Positions 51,442 through 58,813 of a stretch of DNA of 64,000 nt are shown here, in pieces. How positions within the stretch are numbered: position 1 is the first letter of the stretch; every line of letters starts with the position of its first letter. The notes under the pieces were generated by a model that saw only the letters and a list, made by a program, of their open reading frames with translations, did not search any database and had not been told where the DNA came from. The stretch spans positions 1,042,001 through 1,106,000 of the forward strand of contig NZ_CP081870.1 in the NCBI RefSeq assembly GCF_022170785.1, in the 5' to 3' direction. The stretch comes from Rossellomorea marisflavi (lineage in GTDB: Bacteria; Bacillota; Bacilli; Bacillales; Bacillaceae_B). A program made the position numbers and the translations under genes.

Positions 51442-52581
51442 ATGAATAAAACGATCCACTTTGGAGCAGGAAACATCGGCAGGGGCTTTATCGGCGCCCT
51501 ATTCGCCCAATCAGGCTATCACGTCACCTTCGTTGATATCGCCGACACCATCATCAACAAGCTGAACGAAGAAGGCACCTACCAGGTGAAGCTGGCAACA
51601 GAATCAAACGAGTCCGAAACCATCACCAACGTCTCAGGATTGAATAATCTTCACCAGGAAGACGAAGTGGTCGCAGGCATCGCGGAAGCGACGTACCTTA
51701 CAACGGCCATCGGACCGAACATCCTGCCGCGCATCGCACCCCTCATCGCCAAGGGAATCGAAGCACGTCTGGAGAAAACATCGGAGCCACTTTATGTGAT
51801 TGCATGTGAAAACCAGATCAGCGCGACCGACCTGTTGAAAGGATACATCCTTGAGCACCTGTCCGAGGCAACCGTCAGCAAGATGGAAGGGAACGTCCAC
51901 TTCTTCAACTCCGCCGTCGACCGCATCGTGCCGATCCAAGATCAGGATTCACTCGACGTCCTTGTTGAGCCATACTATGAGTGGGTAGTGGAAACGACTG
52001 AAACCATCCCACCAGTCAACGGAATGACGATCGTGGACGAGCTTGCCCCGTTCATCGAGCGCAAACTCTTCACCGTCAACACTGGCCATGCCGTCATTGC
52101 CTACCTCGGCTATCTGCAAGGGAAGGAAACCATCGATCAGACCCTAGCCGATGAAGCCATTGCCACTCAAGTGCGCGAGACGCTGAAAGAAACAGGAGCC
52201 TACCTCGTGAAGGAATACGGTTTGAATGAAGAGGATCACCTCGCATACATCGAGAAGATCATCTCCCGCTTCCAAAACGCTTACCTGAACGACGGCGTCA
52301 CCAGGGTTGGCCGCGCGCCGATCCGTAAGCTCGGACCGGAAGATCGCTTGATCCGCCCGACCACGCAAGCAGCCAAAGCTGGCCTCGGCTACACGAATCT
52401 CGCAAAAGCCATCGCCGCTGCCCTGCTCTTCGACAACCCGCAAGATCCGGAAGCCGTCGAAGTCCAATCCATCATCAAAGAACACGGCGTAGCAGGCGCA
52501 CTGAAGGAGATCAGCTCACTCGATCCAGACAGTGCCATCACCAAAGAAATCATCGCCCAATACGACGCGTTGAAAGCATAA
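51442..52581 (+). CDS. mtlD: Mannitol-1-phosphate 5-dehydrogenase
   Basis: This is a 379-residue NAD-dependent dehydrogenase that oxidises mannitol-1-phosphate to fructose-6-phosphate, completing the mannitol pathway begun by MtlA. It has the Rossmann motif HFGAGNIGRGFIG, ITTAIGPNILPRIAPLIAKG, NSAVDRIVPIQ, and the catalytic-region KLFTVNTGHAVIAYLGYLQG. Length is normal. Several ATGs are available (51433, 51439, 51442); AAAGGA at 51427-51432 best suits 51442. Translation is probably coupled to mtlR. Ended by the terminator at 52589. Confidence 0.95.
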   Translation: MNKTIHFGAGNIGRGFIGALFAQSGYHVTFVDIADTIINKLNEEGTYQVKLATESNESETITNVSGLNNLHQEDEVVAGIAEATYLTTAIGPNILPRIAPLIAKGIEARLEKTSEPLYVIACENQISATDLLKGYILEHLSEATVSKMEGNVHFFNSAVDRIVPIQDQDSLDVLVEPYYEWVVETTETIPPVNGMTIVDELAPFIERKLFTVNTGHAVIAYLGYLQGKETIDQTLADEAIATQVRETLKETGAYLVKEYGLNEEDHLAYIEKIISRFQNAYLNDGVTRVGRAPIRKLGPEDRLIRPTTQAAKAGLGYTNLAKAIAAALLFDNPQDPEAVEVQSIIKEHGVAGALKEISSLDPDSAITKEIIAQYDALKA

Positions 52582-52585
52582 AGGA

Positions 52586-52619
52586 AAAGGAAGCATGGGG
52601 ATCCCGTGCTTCCTTTTTT
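52586..52619 (+). terminator. Terminator after mtlD (first of two identical copies)
   Basis: A long GC-rich hairpin with central GGGGATCCCG and AAGGAAGCA/TGCTTCCTT arms is followed by six Ts. The 31 nt at 52589-52619 recur exactly at 53092-53122. Confidence 0.85.
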
Positions 52620-52718
52620 GTTTTTTGGCAAGCTGGCTGTATCCCTGCATTTAGAAAAATTATACAATGGAAATATGGAAAAGGTTTACTACTACATAGC
52701 TGAAGTGGGGTGGGGGAA

Positions 52719-53066
52719 ATGAAGAAAAAAATCGGTTGGATCCTTGCAACAGCCATAGTCTTAATCGTTGCAGCACCACTATACTATTTCGTCACATTAT
52801 CTCTTTACGAGCCGTCAGAAGATCTACACCACTTCCCGGTCCCTAAACATGCGAAACTGGTCGGGGAGAACGAGCATGGTCATCAGTATGATTGGTCAAG
52901 GGCATCTGAAGAAAATGGGATACCCTATGGGTATGAAATCGCCCTGAAAGCCAACGGATGGGAAAAGGGAGAAAGAGAAGGGGCTTCCGTTTATTACACA
53001 AAAGGCGATCACACAATCGACCTGATGTCGACATACAAGCATCTGAATATCCTCAGAGTGGATTGA
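52719..53066 (+). CDS. Membrane-anchored hypothetical protein
   Basis: I do not recognise a family. The 115-residue product has an N-terminal helix (IGWILATAIVLIVAAPLYYFVTL) and an outward soluble part with a small alpha/beta pattern (FPVPKHAKLVGENEHGHQYDWSRASEENGIPYGYEIALKANGWEKGEREGASVYYTKG). The phrasing resembles Bacillus lipoprotein-like domains that carry the same KNGWxxxExEGAxxxYxKGxxxIDL pattern. ATG 52719 follows GGGGG. It ends at a copy of the mtlD terminator, which suggests that the terminator was duplicated along with insertion here. Confidence 0.6.
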   Translation: MKKKIGWILATAIVLIVAAPLYYFVTLSLYEPSEDLHHFPVPKHAKLVGENEHGHQYDWSRASEENGIPYGYEIALKANGWEKGEREGASVYYTKGDHTIDLMSTYKHLNILRVD

Positions 53067-53091
53067 TAAATATGACCACATTAAGCTGATG

Positions 53092-53124
53092 GAAGCATGG
53101 GGATCCCGTGCTTCCTTTTTTTAT
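53092..53124 (+). terminator. Second identical terminator copy
   Basis: It carries the same 31 nt as 52589-52619 (hairpin and T run) about 500 nt downstream, closing the hypothetical membrane-protein gene. Confidence 0.85.
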
Positions 53125-53132
53125 AGGGTCCG

Positions 53133-53255
53133 TGCCTCTCCGCTCCGGAGGACCGCTTTCCGCGGGGCGTGCGGTGAGCCGCTTCGGCTGCGCCTCCAGG
53201 GTCTCACCTGCCCGCCTTTCCCGCAGGAGTCGGTCCTCCTCCGCTGCGAGGCACT
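53133..53255. repeat. Large palindromic interspersed repeat element
   Basis: A 123-bp GC-rich element folds almost end to end: GTGCCTC (53133-53139) with GAGGCAC (53249-53255), GGAGGACCG (53148-53156) with CGGTCCTCC (53232-53240), and an inner GTGAG/CTCAC stem region around 53176 and 53204. The central CCGCTTTCCGCGGGG and GTCTCACCTGCCCGC strings match a repeat I recall in many Bacillaceae genomes, often near gene ends. It carries no ORF and no transposase. Confidence 0.7.
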
Positions 53256-53276
53256 CTGCGGATGGTAAATGTTTTA

Positions 53277-53741
53277 TTATGCCATCAGGCCTTTATTCTT
53301 TAAATACGCCTCCCACTCACTCAGATACATATCCGGTTTTTCTTCCGGTTCATTTTCCAGCCTGCAGATGAACTCAAGGGAATTCCCATCCGGGTCATGG
53401 AAATAGACCATGGCGTGCGCCTGATCGGGCATGACGATCGGTTCCACAGGTTGGAACCCGAACTCTTCCCTCATGGATATGCCGCGTTCCTTCAGCCACT
53501 CCTTCGCCGTGCGCAGGTCTTCCAGTTCGACCCGGAAGGCGATGTGCCTGATCGACGCGTGATAGGGGATGTTTGCCTGCTCGCCTTCCCATAGCCCGAT
53601 CCAGCTTTCATTCTTAACGATCCAGAAGAAGGCGGTTTTCTTGTATTTCTTCGCGAGCTTCAGTCCCAGCCCTTCATAAAATGCAACCGAGCGCTCAAGG
53701 TCGCTGACGGGTAAATGGGCTTCGTATAATCCTTTGATCAT
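53277..53741 (-). CDS. VOC family protein
   Basis: This is a 154-residue glyoxalase-fold protein: GLYEAHLPVSDLERSVAFYEGLGLKLAKKY, SIRHIAFRVELEDL and MVYFHDPDGNSLEFICRL (with the metal-ligand Glu). It fits lactoylglutathione lyase or fosfomycin-resistance-like proteins; the substrate is not known. Single gene, with the palindromic element just downstream of its stop. Confidence 0.87.
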   Translation of the reverse strand: MIKGLYEAHLPVSDLERSVAFYEGLGLKLAKKYKKTAFFWIVKNESWIGLWEGEQANIPYHASIRHIAFRVELEDLRTAKEWLKERGISMREEFGFQPVEPIVMPDQAHAMVYFHDPDGNSLEFICRLENEPEEKPDMYLSEWEAYLKNKGLMA

Positions 53742-53916
53742 GATGTTTCCTCCCTTAAAAACTTGTTAAAGGTAGTGTACCGGCATCAGGGAGAGGTGCC
53801 ACCGTGTAAATGAATGATTCTTTCATACGTCATAGGTCGCAGAGATTCCTAATGTTTCCATAAGGCGAAAACGTGGTATGGTGTTGGAAGAAAGGTGGAA
53901 GGAGGAGGTGCCCGAC

Positions 53917-54093
53917 GTGGACTGGAAAAAATACTTTTTACTATTGCCGCCCTTCCTGTTATTCATCATCCTTGTCTTCCTTTTCATCCCGTATCATCAG
54001 CTCTTGTTTGGGAGTCTGATCATCTTCTTCTTTTGGATCCTTTCCTACATATGGGTGACCGTGGATAAAGTAAGGAAAGAAAAATCTGAATAA
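53917..54093 (+). CDS. Small two-helix membrane protein
   Basis: This is a 58-residue protein: MDWKKYFLLLPPFLLFIILVFLFIPY, then LLFGSLIIFFFWILSYIWVTV and a basic tail. GGAGGAGG (53901-53908) 8 nt before the GTG at 53917 is far better than anything near the ATG 53878, so the shorter product is preferred. No family recognised. A terminator follows. Confidence 0.65.
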   Translation: MDWKKYFLLLPPFLLFIILVFLFIPYHQLLFGSLIIFFFWILSYIWVTVDKVRKEKSE

Positions 54094-54107
54094 AGGTTAC
54101 GAATTTT

Positions 54108-54142
54108 GGTGCACGCCTTGACTTGGGTGCACCTTTTTCTTA
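54108..54142 (+). terminator. Terminator before the ArsR gene
   Basis: GGTGCAC (54108-54114) pairs with GTGCACC (54127-54133), followed by TTTTTCTT. Confidence 0.7.
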
Positions 54143-54153
54143 TGATGAACATA

Positions 54154-54177
54154 TCATATATGAACACATTGTCATAT
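54154..54177. promoter_or_regulatory. Putative ArsR/SmtB-type operator
   Basis: A palindrome TCATATATGA (54154-54163) overlaps ATATGA-N8-TCATAT (54158-54163 and 54172-54177). The TATGAACA part is typical of ArsR/SmtB metal-sensor sites (ATATGAACA...). It lies directly before the regulator gene; binding by that protein is inferred. Confidence 0.5.
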
Positions 54178-54202
54178 ACTCAAATAGAATAGGAGTTTGA
54201 AA

Positions 54203-54562
54203 ATGGGAAAGAACAAGAATGAAGCGATTGAACCAGAAAAAATAGAAGAAGAAAGCCACCTTTGTACATGTGATGCCATTGATGAAGAGACCCTCTTCAT
54301 GGTCACACAGACATTCAAGGCTTTATCCGAGCCGACGCGGGTGAGGATCCTGCACTTATTGGCGCAAAAGGAGCATTCAGTCAATGAAATTGCCGAGAAG
54401 CTTTCACTCTTGCAGACGACGGTTTCACATCAGCTCAGGTTCTTGAAGAATCTCCGTCTCGTCAAGTATCGCCGACAGGGAACGACCCTATTTTATTCAG
54501 CAGATGACGACCATGTGATGAATCTTTTGCAGCAAACGATCCACCACGCACGGCACCATTAA
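54203..54562 (+). CDS. ArsR/SmtB-family metal-sensing repressor
   Basis: This is a 119-residue winged-helix repressor: LCTCDAI near the N-terminus (a Cys-x-Cys that in CadC-type sensors binds Cd/Pb/Zn), [68 protein letters not shown] (helix-turn-helix and wing), and a C-terminal HHARHH histidine cluster for zinc-type sensing. It controls the P-type ATPase 18 nt downstream; metals relieve repression. ATG 54203 is 7 nt from AGGAG (54191-54195). Confidence 0.9.
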   Translation: MGKNKNEAIEPEKIEEESHLCTCDAIDEETLFMVTQTFKALSEPTRVRILHLLAQKEHSVNEIAEKLSLLQTTVSHQLRFLKNLRLVKYRRQGTTLFYSADDDHVMNLLQQTIHHARHH

Positions 54563-54580
54563 CGACTGGGGGAACACATA

Positions 54581-56671
54581 ATGAAAGAATACAAACTCCA
54601 GGGTCTATCCTGTAGCAACTGCGCGCGGGAAATGGAAGAGGAGATCAATAAGCTTGATAACGGGGAAGGATCCAGGATCCTGTACAACAGCAGCAAAATG
54701 GTGCTCACAGACGGGGTCGACATGGGACGTGTGGAGAAGATTTTGCACGCAGACGGAGCCGCCATCCAGAAGGATGATCATGACCACGGTGATCACGATC
54801 ATGACCATTCCCATACAAGCAGCAGCCGGATGAAATTGCTCCTTGGTATATCTGCGGTCATTTTCCTCCTGGCGATTTTCGTTGATTCCATGATCGATCA
54901 TCCTGTATCCATCGCCCTCTATCTATCTGCTGCCGCCATCAGCGGATATCCGACGTTCATCAAGGGAGCGAAGAACCTGTTCCGCCTGAAGTTCAACATC
55001 GATACGCTCATGACCATCGCCCTCATCGGGGCCTTCTCCATAGGTGAATGGAAGGAAGGCACACTTGTGGCCATCCTGTTCGGCGTCAATGAGCTCCTGG
55101 AAGGCATGGGCATGGAGAAAGCACGACGCTCCATGGAAGAGCTGTTGAAAGTGGCACCGAAGGAAGCCATCCTGTTGAAAGACGGGGAAGAGAGCGTCGT
55201 TCCGATCGCAAGCCTCAAGGTGGGGGACATCGTCCTCGTGAAGTCCGGGCAGAAAATCCCGTCTGACGGAATCATCGAATCAGGCAAAAGTTCCGTGAAC
55301 GAAGCTGCCATCACTGGGGAAGCGATGCCCGTTGAAAAACAACCGGGAGAAGCCGTATTCGGAGGAAGCATCAACAACGAAGGGGTCCTGAAGGTATCCA
55401 TCCAGAAGGAATACCATGATTCATCCCTCGCCAAGATCCTCCATCTGGTGGAGGAGGCACAGGAGACGAAGACCCCGACCGAGCAGTTCATCAATAAATT
55501 TGCTAAGTATTACACGCCGCTCATTATGATCATTGCGGTCCTTGTTATCGTCATCCCGCCCCTGTTCCTGAACGGCGAGTGGGGAGCATGGTTCTACCAA
55601 GGGCTTGCCGTCCTCATCGTCGGCTGTCCGTGCGCCTTGATCCTGTCGTCTCCCATCGCCATCGTCTCAGGGATTGCCCGTAACGCCAAAAACGGGATCC
55701 TCGTCAAAGGCGGGGTATTCCTCGAGCAGCTCGGGAAAATCGACACCATTGCCTTCGATAAGACCGGTACGCTCACAAAAGGGGAGCCCCATGTGGAGCA
55801 GGTGAAGATCTACGACGAGCGGTTCTTCACCATCGCCGGATCCATCGAGAAATCGTCCTCCCACCCCATCGCCAAAGCCGTCATGGAGCGACTGGCAGGA
55901 GAGGACCTCACGTTCATCGAACCCGAGGAGATCAACACGATCACCGGGCAAGGGGTCGCTGCCATTCTGAACGGCCGGACGTATAAGGTGGGGAATGAGA
56001 ACAGTATCTCTTTCCCACTGTCTGAAGAAATGAACGGTGAAATCCAACAGCTCAAACGGGAAGGCTATACCCTGGTCATCGTCTCCGATGAAGAGCAGGT
56101 CCTCGGCCTCTTCGGCATCACCGATGAGATCCGGGAAGAGAGCCATGACATCATCGAACGCCTCCACGCAGCAGGCATCAAGCGGACGGTCATGCTCACG
56201 GGCGACCACGACCGCACTGCCGAGAAAGTCGCAAGCAAAGTCGGGCTGACCGACTATTATGCGAGCCTATTGCCGGATGAAAAGGTCGCCAAGGTCAAGG
56301 AACTCACGAAGAGCGGACGCGTAGCCATGGTGGGCGACGGCATCAATGATGCTCCGGCCCTCGCCACGGCCGACCTCGGGATTGCCATGGGGAAAGGGAC
56401 CGACAGCGCCATCGAAACCGCCGACCTCGTCCTCATGCAGGACCATCTCGGCAAGCTCCCAACGGCCATCAGGATCGCCAAACGGGTGAATCGCATCATC
56501 AAGATCAACATCACCTTCGCCCTGGGACTCAAGCTCATCGCCCTGCTCCTCACGATCCCAGGACTGCTTACGCTCTGGATCGCCATCCTGTCCGACATGG
56601 GTGCCACAATCCTCGTCACGCTGATCAGTCTGACGGTCATGATTGGGGAAAAGAAACAGAGTTCATTATAG
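54581..56671 (+). CDS. cadA: Zn/Cd/Co-exporting P1B-type ATPase
   Basis: This is a 696-residue heavy-metal P-type ATPase. It has an N-terminal metal-binding domain (GLSCSNCARE, Cys11-x-x-Cys14), a His-rich linker (DHDHGDHDHDHSHT), the transmembrane CPC (Cys349-Pro-Cys351), the TGEAMPVEK actuator loop, phosphorylated Asp393 in DKTGT, HP motif (SSSHPIA) and GDGINDAPAL. The CPC plus His-rich linker supports Zn/Cd export, rather than copper. It is co-transcribed with the ArsR regulator. Ended by a strong terminator. Confidence 0.93.
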   Translation: MKEYKLQGLSCSNCAREMEEEINKLDNGEGSRILYNSSKMVLTDGVDMGRVEKILHADGAAIQKDDHDHGDHDHDHSHTSSSRMKLLLGISAVIFLLAIFVDSMIDHPVSIALYLSAAAISGYPTFIKGAKNLFRLKFNIDTLMTIALIGAFSIGEWKEGTLVAILFGVNELLEGMGMEKARRSMEELLKVAPKEAILLKDGEESVVPIASLKVGDIVLVKSGQKIPSDGIIESGKSSVNEAAITGEAMPVEKQPGEAVFGGSINNEGVLKVSIQKEYHDSSLAKILHLVEEAQETKTPTEQFINKFAKYYTPLIMIIAVLVIVIPPLFLNGEWGAWFYQGLAVLIVGCPCALILSSPIAIVSGIARNAKNGILVKGGVFLEQLGKIDTIAFDKTGTLTKGEPHVEQVKIYDERFFTIAGSIEKSSSHPIAKAVMERLAGEDLTFIEPEEINTITGQGVAAILNGRTYKVGNENSISFPLSEEMNGEIQQLKREGYTLVIVSDEEQVLGLFGITDEIREESHDIIERLHAAGIKRTVMLTGDHDRTAEKVASKVGLTDYYASLLPDEKVAKVKELTKSGRVAMVGDGINDAPALATADLGIAMGKGTDSAIETADLVLMQDHLGKLPTAIRIAKRVNRIIKINITFALGLKLIALLLTIPGLLTLWIAILSDMGATILVTLISLTVMIGEKKQSSL

Positions 56672-56673
56672 GA

Positions 56674-56706
56674 GGAAGCAGGCCAACCGTGCCTGCTTCT
56701 TTTTTT
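56674..56706 (+). terminator. Terminator after cadA
   Basis: GAAGCAGGC (56674-56682) pairs perfectly with GCCTGCTTC (56690-56698), followed by eight Ts. Confidence 0.85.
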
Positions 56707-56783
56707 GCGGAGACATGAGAGGGGAGTTGATCATAAGAAGGGGAAGTTGAGGATATATGGAGAAACTCGGTTGACCCGCAACC

Positions 56784-56907
56784 AAGTTGGAAAGAAGACT
56801 ATGAAGTTGGTAATGGGCTTTGTAGAGAATCAGAGAGTTGGTAACAAATTTTTCAAAGTCGGTAGAAAAAATCCGATTGTCGGTAAAAAAATTTAAAAAG
56901 TCGGTAA
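56784..56907. repeat. Degenerate array of 21-nt repeats (AAGTYGGTAA)
   Basis: A short motif AAGTTGG/AAGTCGG followed by TAA or AAA recurs at 56784, 56804, 56835, 56856, 56876 and 56898. Spacing is 20, 31, 21, 20 and 22 nt. The read-through in one frame gives a heptad KVGxKxx pattern, as in spurious translated proteins from other Bacillaceae, but a stop interrupts it. The 56707-56783 and 56908-57021 flanks hold nothing else I can identify. Confidence 0.5.
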
Positions 56908-57021
56908 TACCACAGCATTCGTCAAGCCATGTAGCACGCTGATTCTTGATTGCCCCCATAAAAAATTCACCACCTAATCTCCTCCAATATGATAGTCTGA
57001 AAATGGAAGGGAGGTCCAAGC

Positions 57022-57390
57022 ATGAATCCACGAACAGCACGCGAAGATGAAATAGAAATAGAACAAACGAAGAACCTGACCCGGGTAGGGTGCCTCCTTG
57101 CCGTCGTCATCCCCATCCTCTTGCTCCCATTCATCATCGGATGGCTCTTTTTCAGGACAGGCGAAACCACCCTTGAAGTCAGTTCTTCCCCCCATGACGT
57201 TCACACCATCGAAGTCGTGAAAGTCGATGAATTCCCTGATCCTGTCGTCGACATCCGATACGGTGATCAGGTTATAACGAAAACGAAGATACCTGATGAG
57301 ATCAAGATCCACTGGGATGATGATGAACATGCGACCGTCATCTTTACAAAGGGAGACCGTAAACAAACCATCCCCATCACATTCGACTAA
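57022..57390 (+). CDS. Membrane-anchored hypothetical protein
   Basis: I do not recognise a family. The 122-residue product has a polar N-terminus, one membrane helix (VGCLLAVVIPILLLPFIIGWLFF) and an outward beta-rich domain (GETTLEVSSSPHDVHTIEVVKVDEFPDPVVDIRYGDQVITKTKIPDEIKIHWDDDEHATVIF), which looks like an immunoglobulin-like fold. GGGAGG lies before the ATG. It lies 31 nt before the GNAT gene. Confidence 0.65.
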   Translation: MNPRTAREDEIEIEQTKNLTRVGCLLAVVIPILLLPFIIGWLFFRTGETTLEVSSSPHDVHTIEVVKVDEFPDPVVDIRYGDQVITKTKIPDEIKIHWDDDEHATVIFTKGDRKQTIPITFD

Positions 57391-57421
57391 AGACCTCAAA
57401 CGAAATGGACGTGACGATTCA

Positions 57422-57943
57422 ATGACCAACCACTATACGATACGCCATGCACAGCTACAGGATGCACCCCGACTATCAGCCATCCGTCCCATCATCGATG
57501 GCGAGACGGAATTCATGGATCGGGAAAAAGGGGAGGCCTTCATCACGCCTGAAGGATTCCGCACGATCATCCAAACGGATGAAGAAACGCCCAATCATCT
57601 TTTCCTTGTGGCGGAAACGGACGGTGAGATCGTAGGATTCTCCCGGTGTGAAGGAAGTCCACTGAAACGTTCCGCCCATAAAGTCGAATTCGGCGTCTGC
57701 CTCCTGAAGGCCCACTGGGGAAACGGCATCGGACGCAGGCTCCTTGAACAGTCGCTGCAGTGGGCAGACATCCAGCAGATCAGAAAGGTCACCCTCACCG
57801 TCCTCGCCGATAACCATAAAGCCATCAAGCTCTACGAACAGTATGGCTTTAAAACCGAAGGCATCCTGGTGGATGACAAACGGTTGAGCGATGGAACCTA
57901 CCATGACACCCTGATCATGGGAAGGATCCAAACGCCGCAATGA
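57422..57943 (+). CDS. GNAT acetyltransferase
   Basis: This is a 173-residue N-acetyltransferase: YTIRHAQLQDAPRLSAIRPIID, FGVCLLKAHWGNGIGRRLLEQSLQWA (the acetyl-CoA loop) and VLADNHKAIKLYEQYGFKTEG. It resembles RimI/PhnO-like enzymes with unknown substrates. There is no good ribosome site before ATG 57422, so it may be translated by coupling to the preceding gene. Confidence 0.82.
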   Translation: MTNHYTIRHAQLQDAPRLSAIRPIIDGETEFMDREKGEAFITPEGFRTIIQTDEETPNHLFLVAETDGEIVGFSRCEGSPLKRSAHKVEFGVCLLKAHWGNGIGRRLLEQSLQWADIQQIRKVTLTVLADNHKAIKLYEQYGFKTEGILVDDKRLSDGTYHDTLIMGRIQTPQ

Positions 57944-58120
57944 AAGGCCTGTTCACCATCCCCTGCAATCCTCGCAAATAGCACAACTGGTCCAAGGCCA
58001 CGCGTAACCGAACCCCCCTCTCCCACACCACCCATTAGATATATTTGTAAAAGTTATAGGAAAACAATCCCGATTTTGCTATATTTGAAATAATCAGATA
58101 AAAAATAGGGGGATCTACAC

Positions 58121-58813
58121 ATGGACTTTTCCATCGTATGCAAAGGGTTGAGGAAGGAATTCCAGGGGGACGGCATCAAGACGCGCGCCCTGGACGAAGT
58201 GAATGCCACATTCAAGAAGGGTGAGTTCGTGTCCATCGTCGGGACATCGGGATCGGGGAAATCGACCCTCCTGAGTATACTCGGCACATTGGACAGTCCC
58301 ACTTCCGGGAGCATCCTCTATAACAACGAAGACATTAAAACCTATAACAAAAACGGGCTAGCCGATTTCAGGTTCAATCATATCGGCTTCATCTTCCAGC
58401 AGTTTCATCTGCTTCCGACCCTCACATCACTGGAAAACGTCATGGCGCCCCTTTTCTCAAGGAATGTAGCATATAACAAAAAAGAACGGGCAGAGGCCGT
58501 CCTTGAGCGGGTGGGGCTGAAGGATAAAATGAACTCCCTGCCGTCCCAGCTTTCAGGCGGACAGCAGCAGAGGGTGGCGATCGCCAGGGCCATTGTGCAT
58601 GAGCCCCACTGGCTCCTTGCCGATGAGCCGACAGGGAACCTTGATACGGAGACTGGGGATATCATCTTTTCCCTTCTGACCGAACTGAATCGCGAGAAGG
58701 GCTGCGGGGTGATTTTCGTGACCCATGATCCGGCCCTTGCTGCCAAGGCAGACCGGATGATCGAGATGAAAGACGGGAAGATCCTCTCGGATAAGGAGCT
58801 GGCCCGGGTATGA
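58121..58813 (+). CDS. ABC transporter ATP-binding protein (MacB/LolD-like)
   Basis: This is a 230-residue ABC ATPase: Walker A GTSGSGKST (41-49), Q-loop, signature LSGGQQQR, Walker B LLADEPTGNLD and the H-loop His in FVTHDP. It matches the MacB/LolD group that drives FtsX-type permeases and exports lipoproteins, antibiotics or peptides by mechanotransmission. It overlaps the permease gene by 4 nt (ATGA), so they make one transporter. Confidence 0.92.
   Translation: MDFSIVCKGLRKEFQGDGIKTRALDEVNATFKKGEFVSIVGTSGSGKSTLLSILGTLDSPTSGSILYNNEDIKTYNKNGLADFRFNHIGFIFQQFHLLPTLTSLENVMAPLFSRNVAYNKKERAEAVLERVGLKDKMNSLPSQLSGGQQQRVAIARAIVHEPHWLLADEPTGNLDTETGDIIFSLLTELNREKGCGVIFVTHDPALAAKADRMIEMKDGKILSDKELARV

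Noticed and set aside
56705-56896. 63-residue forward ORF with VGKK heptads
   Set aside because: Translation of the same repeats, with a stop inside the array; similar pieces in other genomes are spurious.
56666-57040. 124-residue reverse-strand ORF over the 21-nt repeat array
   Set aside because: It is a translation of the repeats and of the terminator; no start region or protein character, with pattern explained by the repeats.
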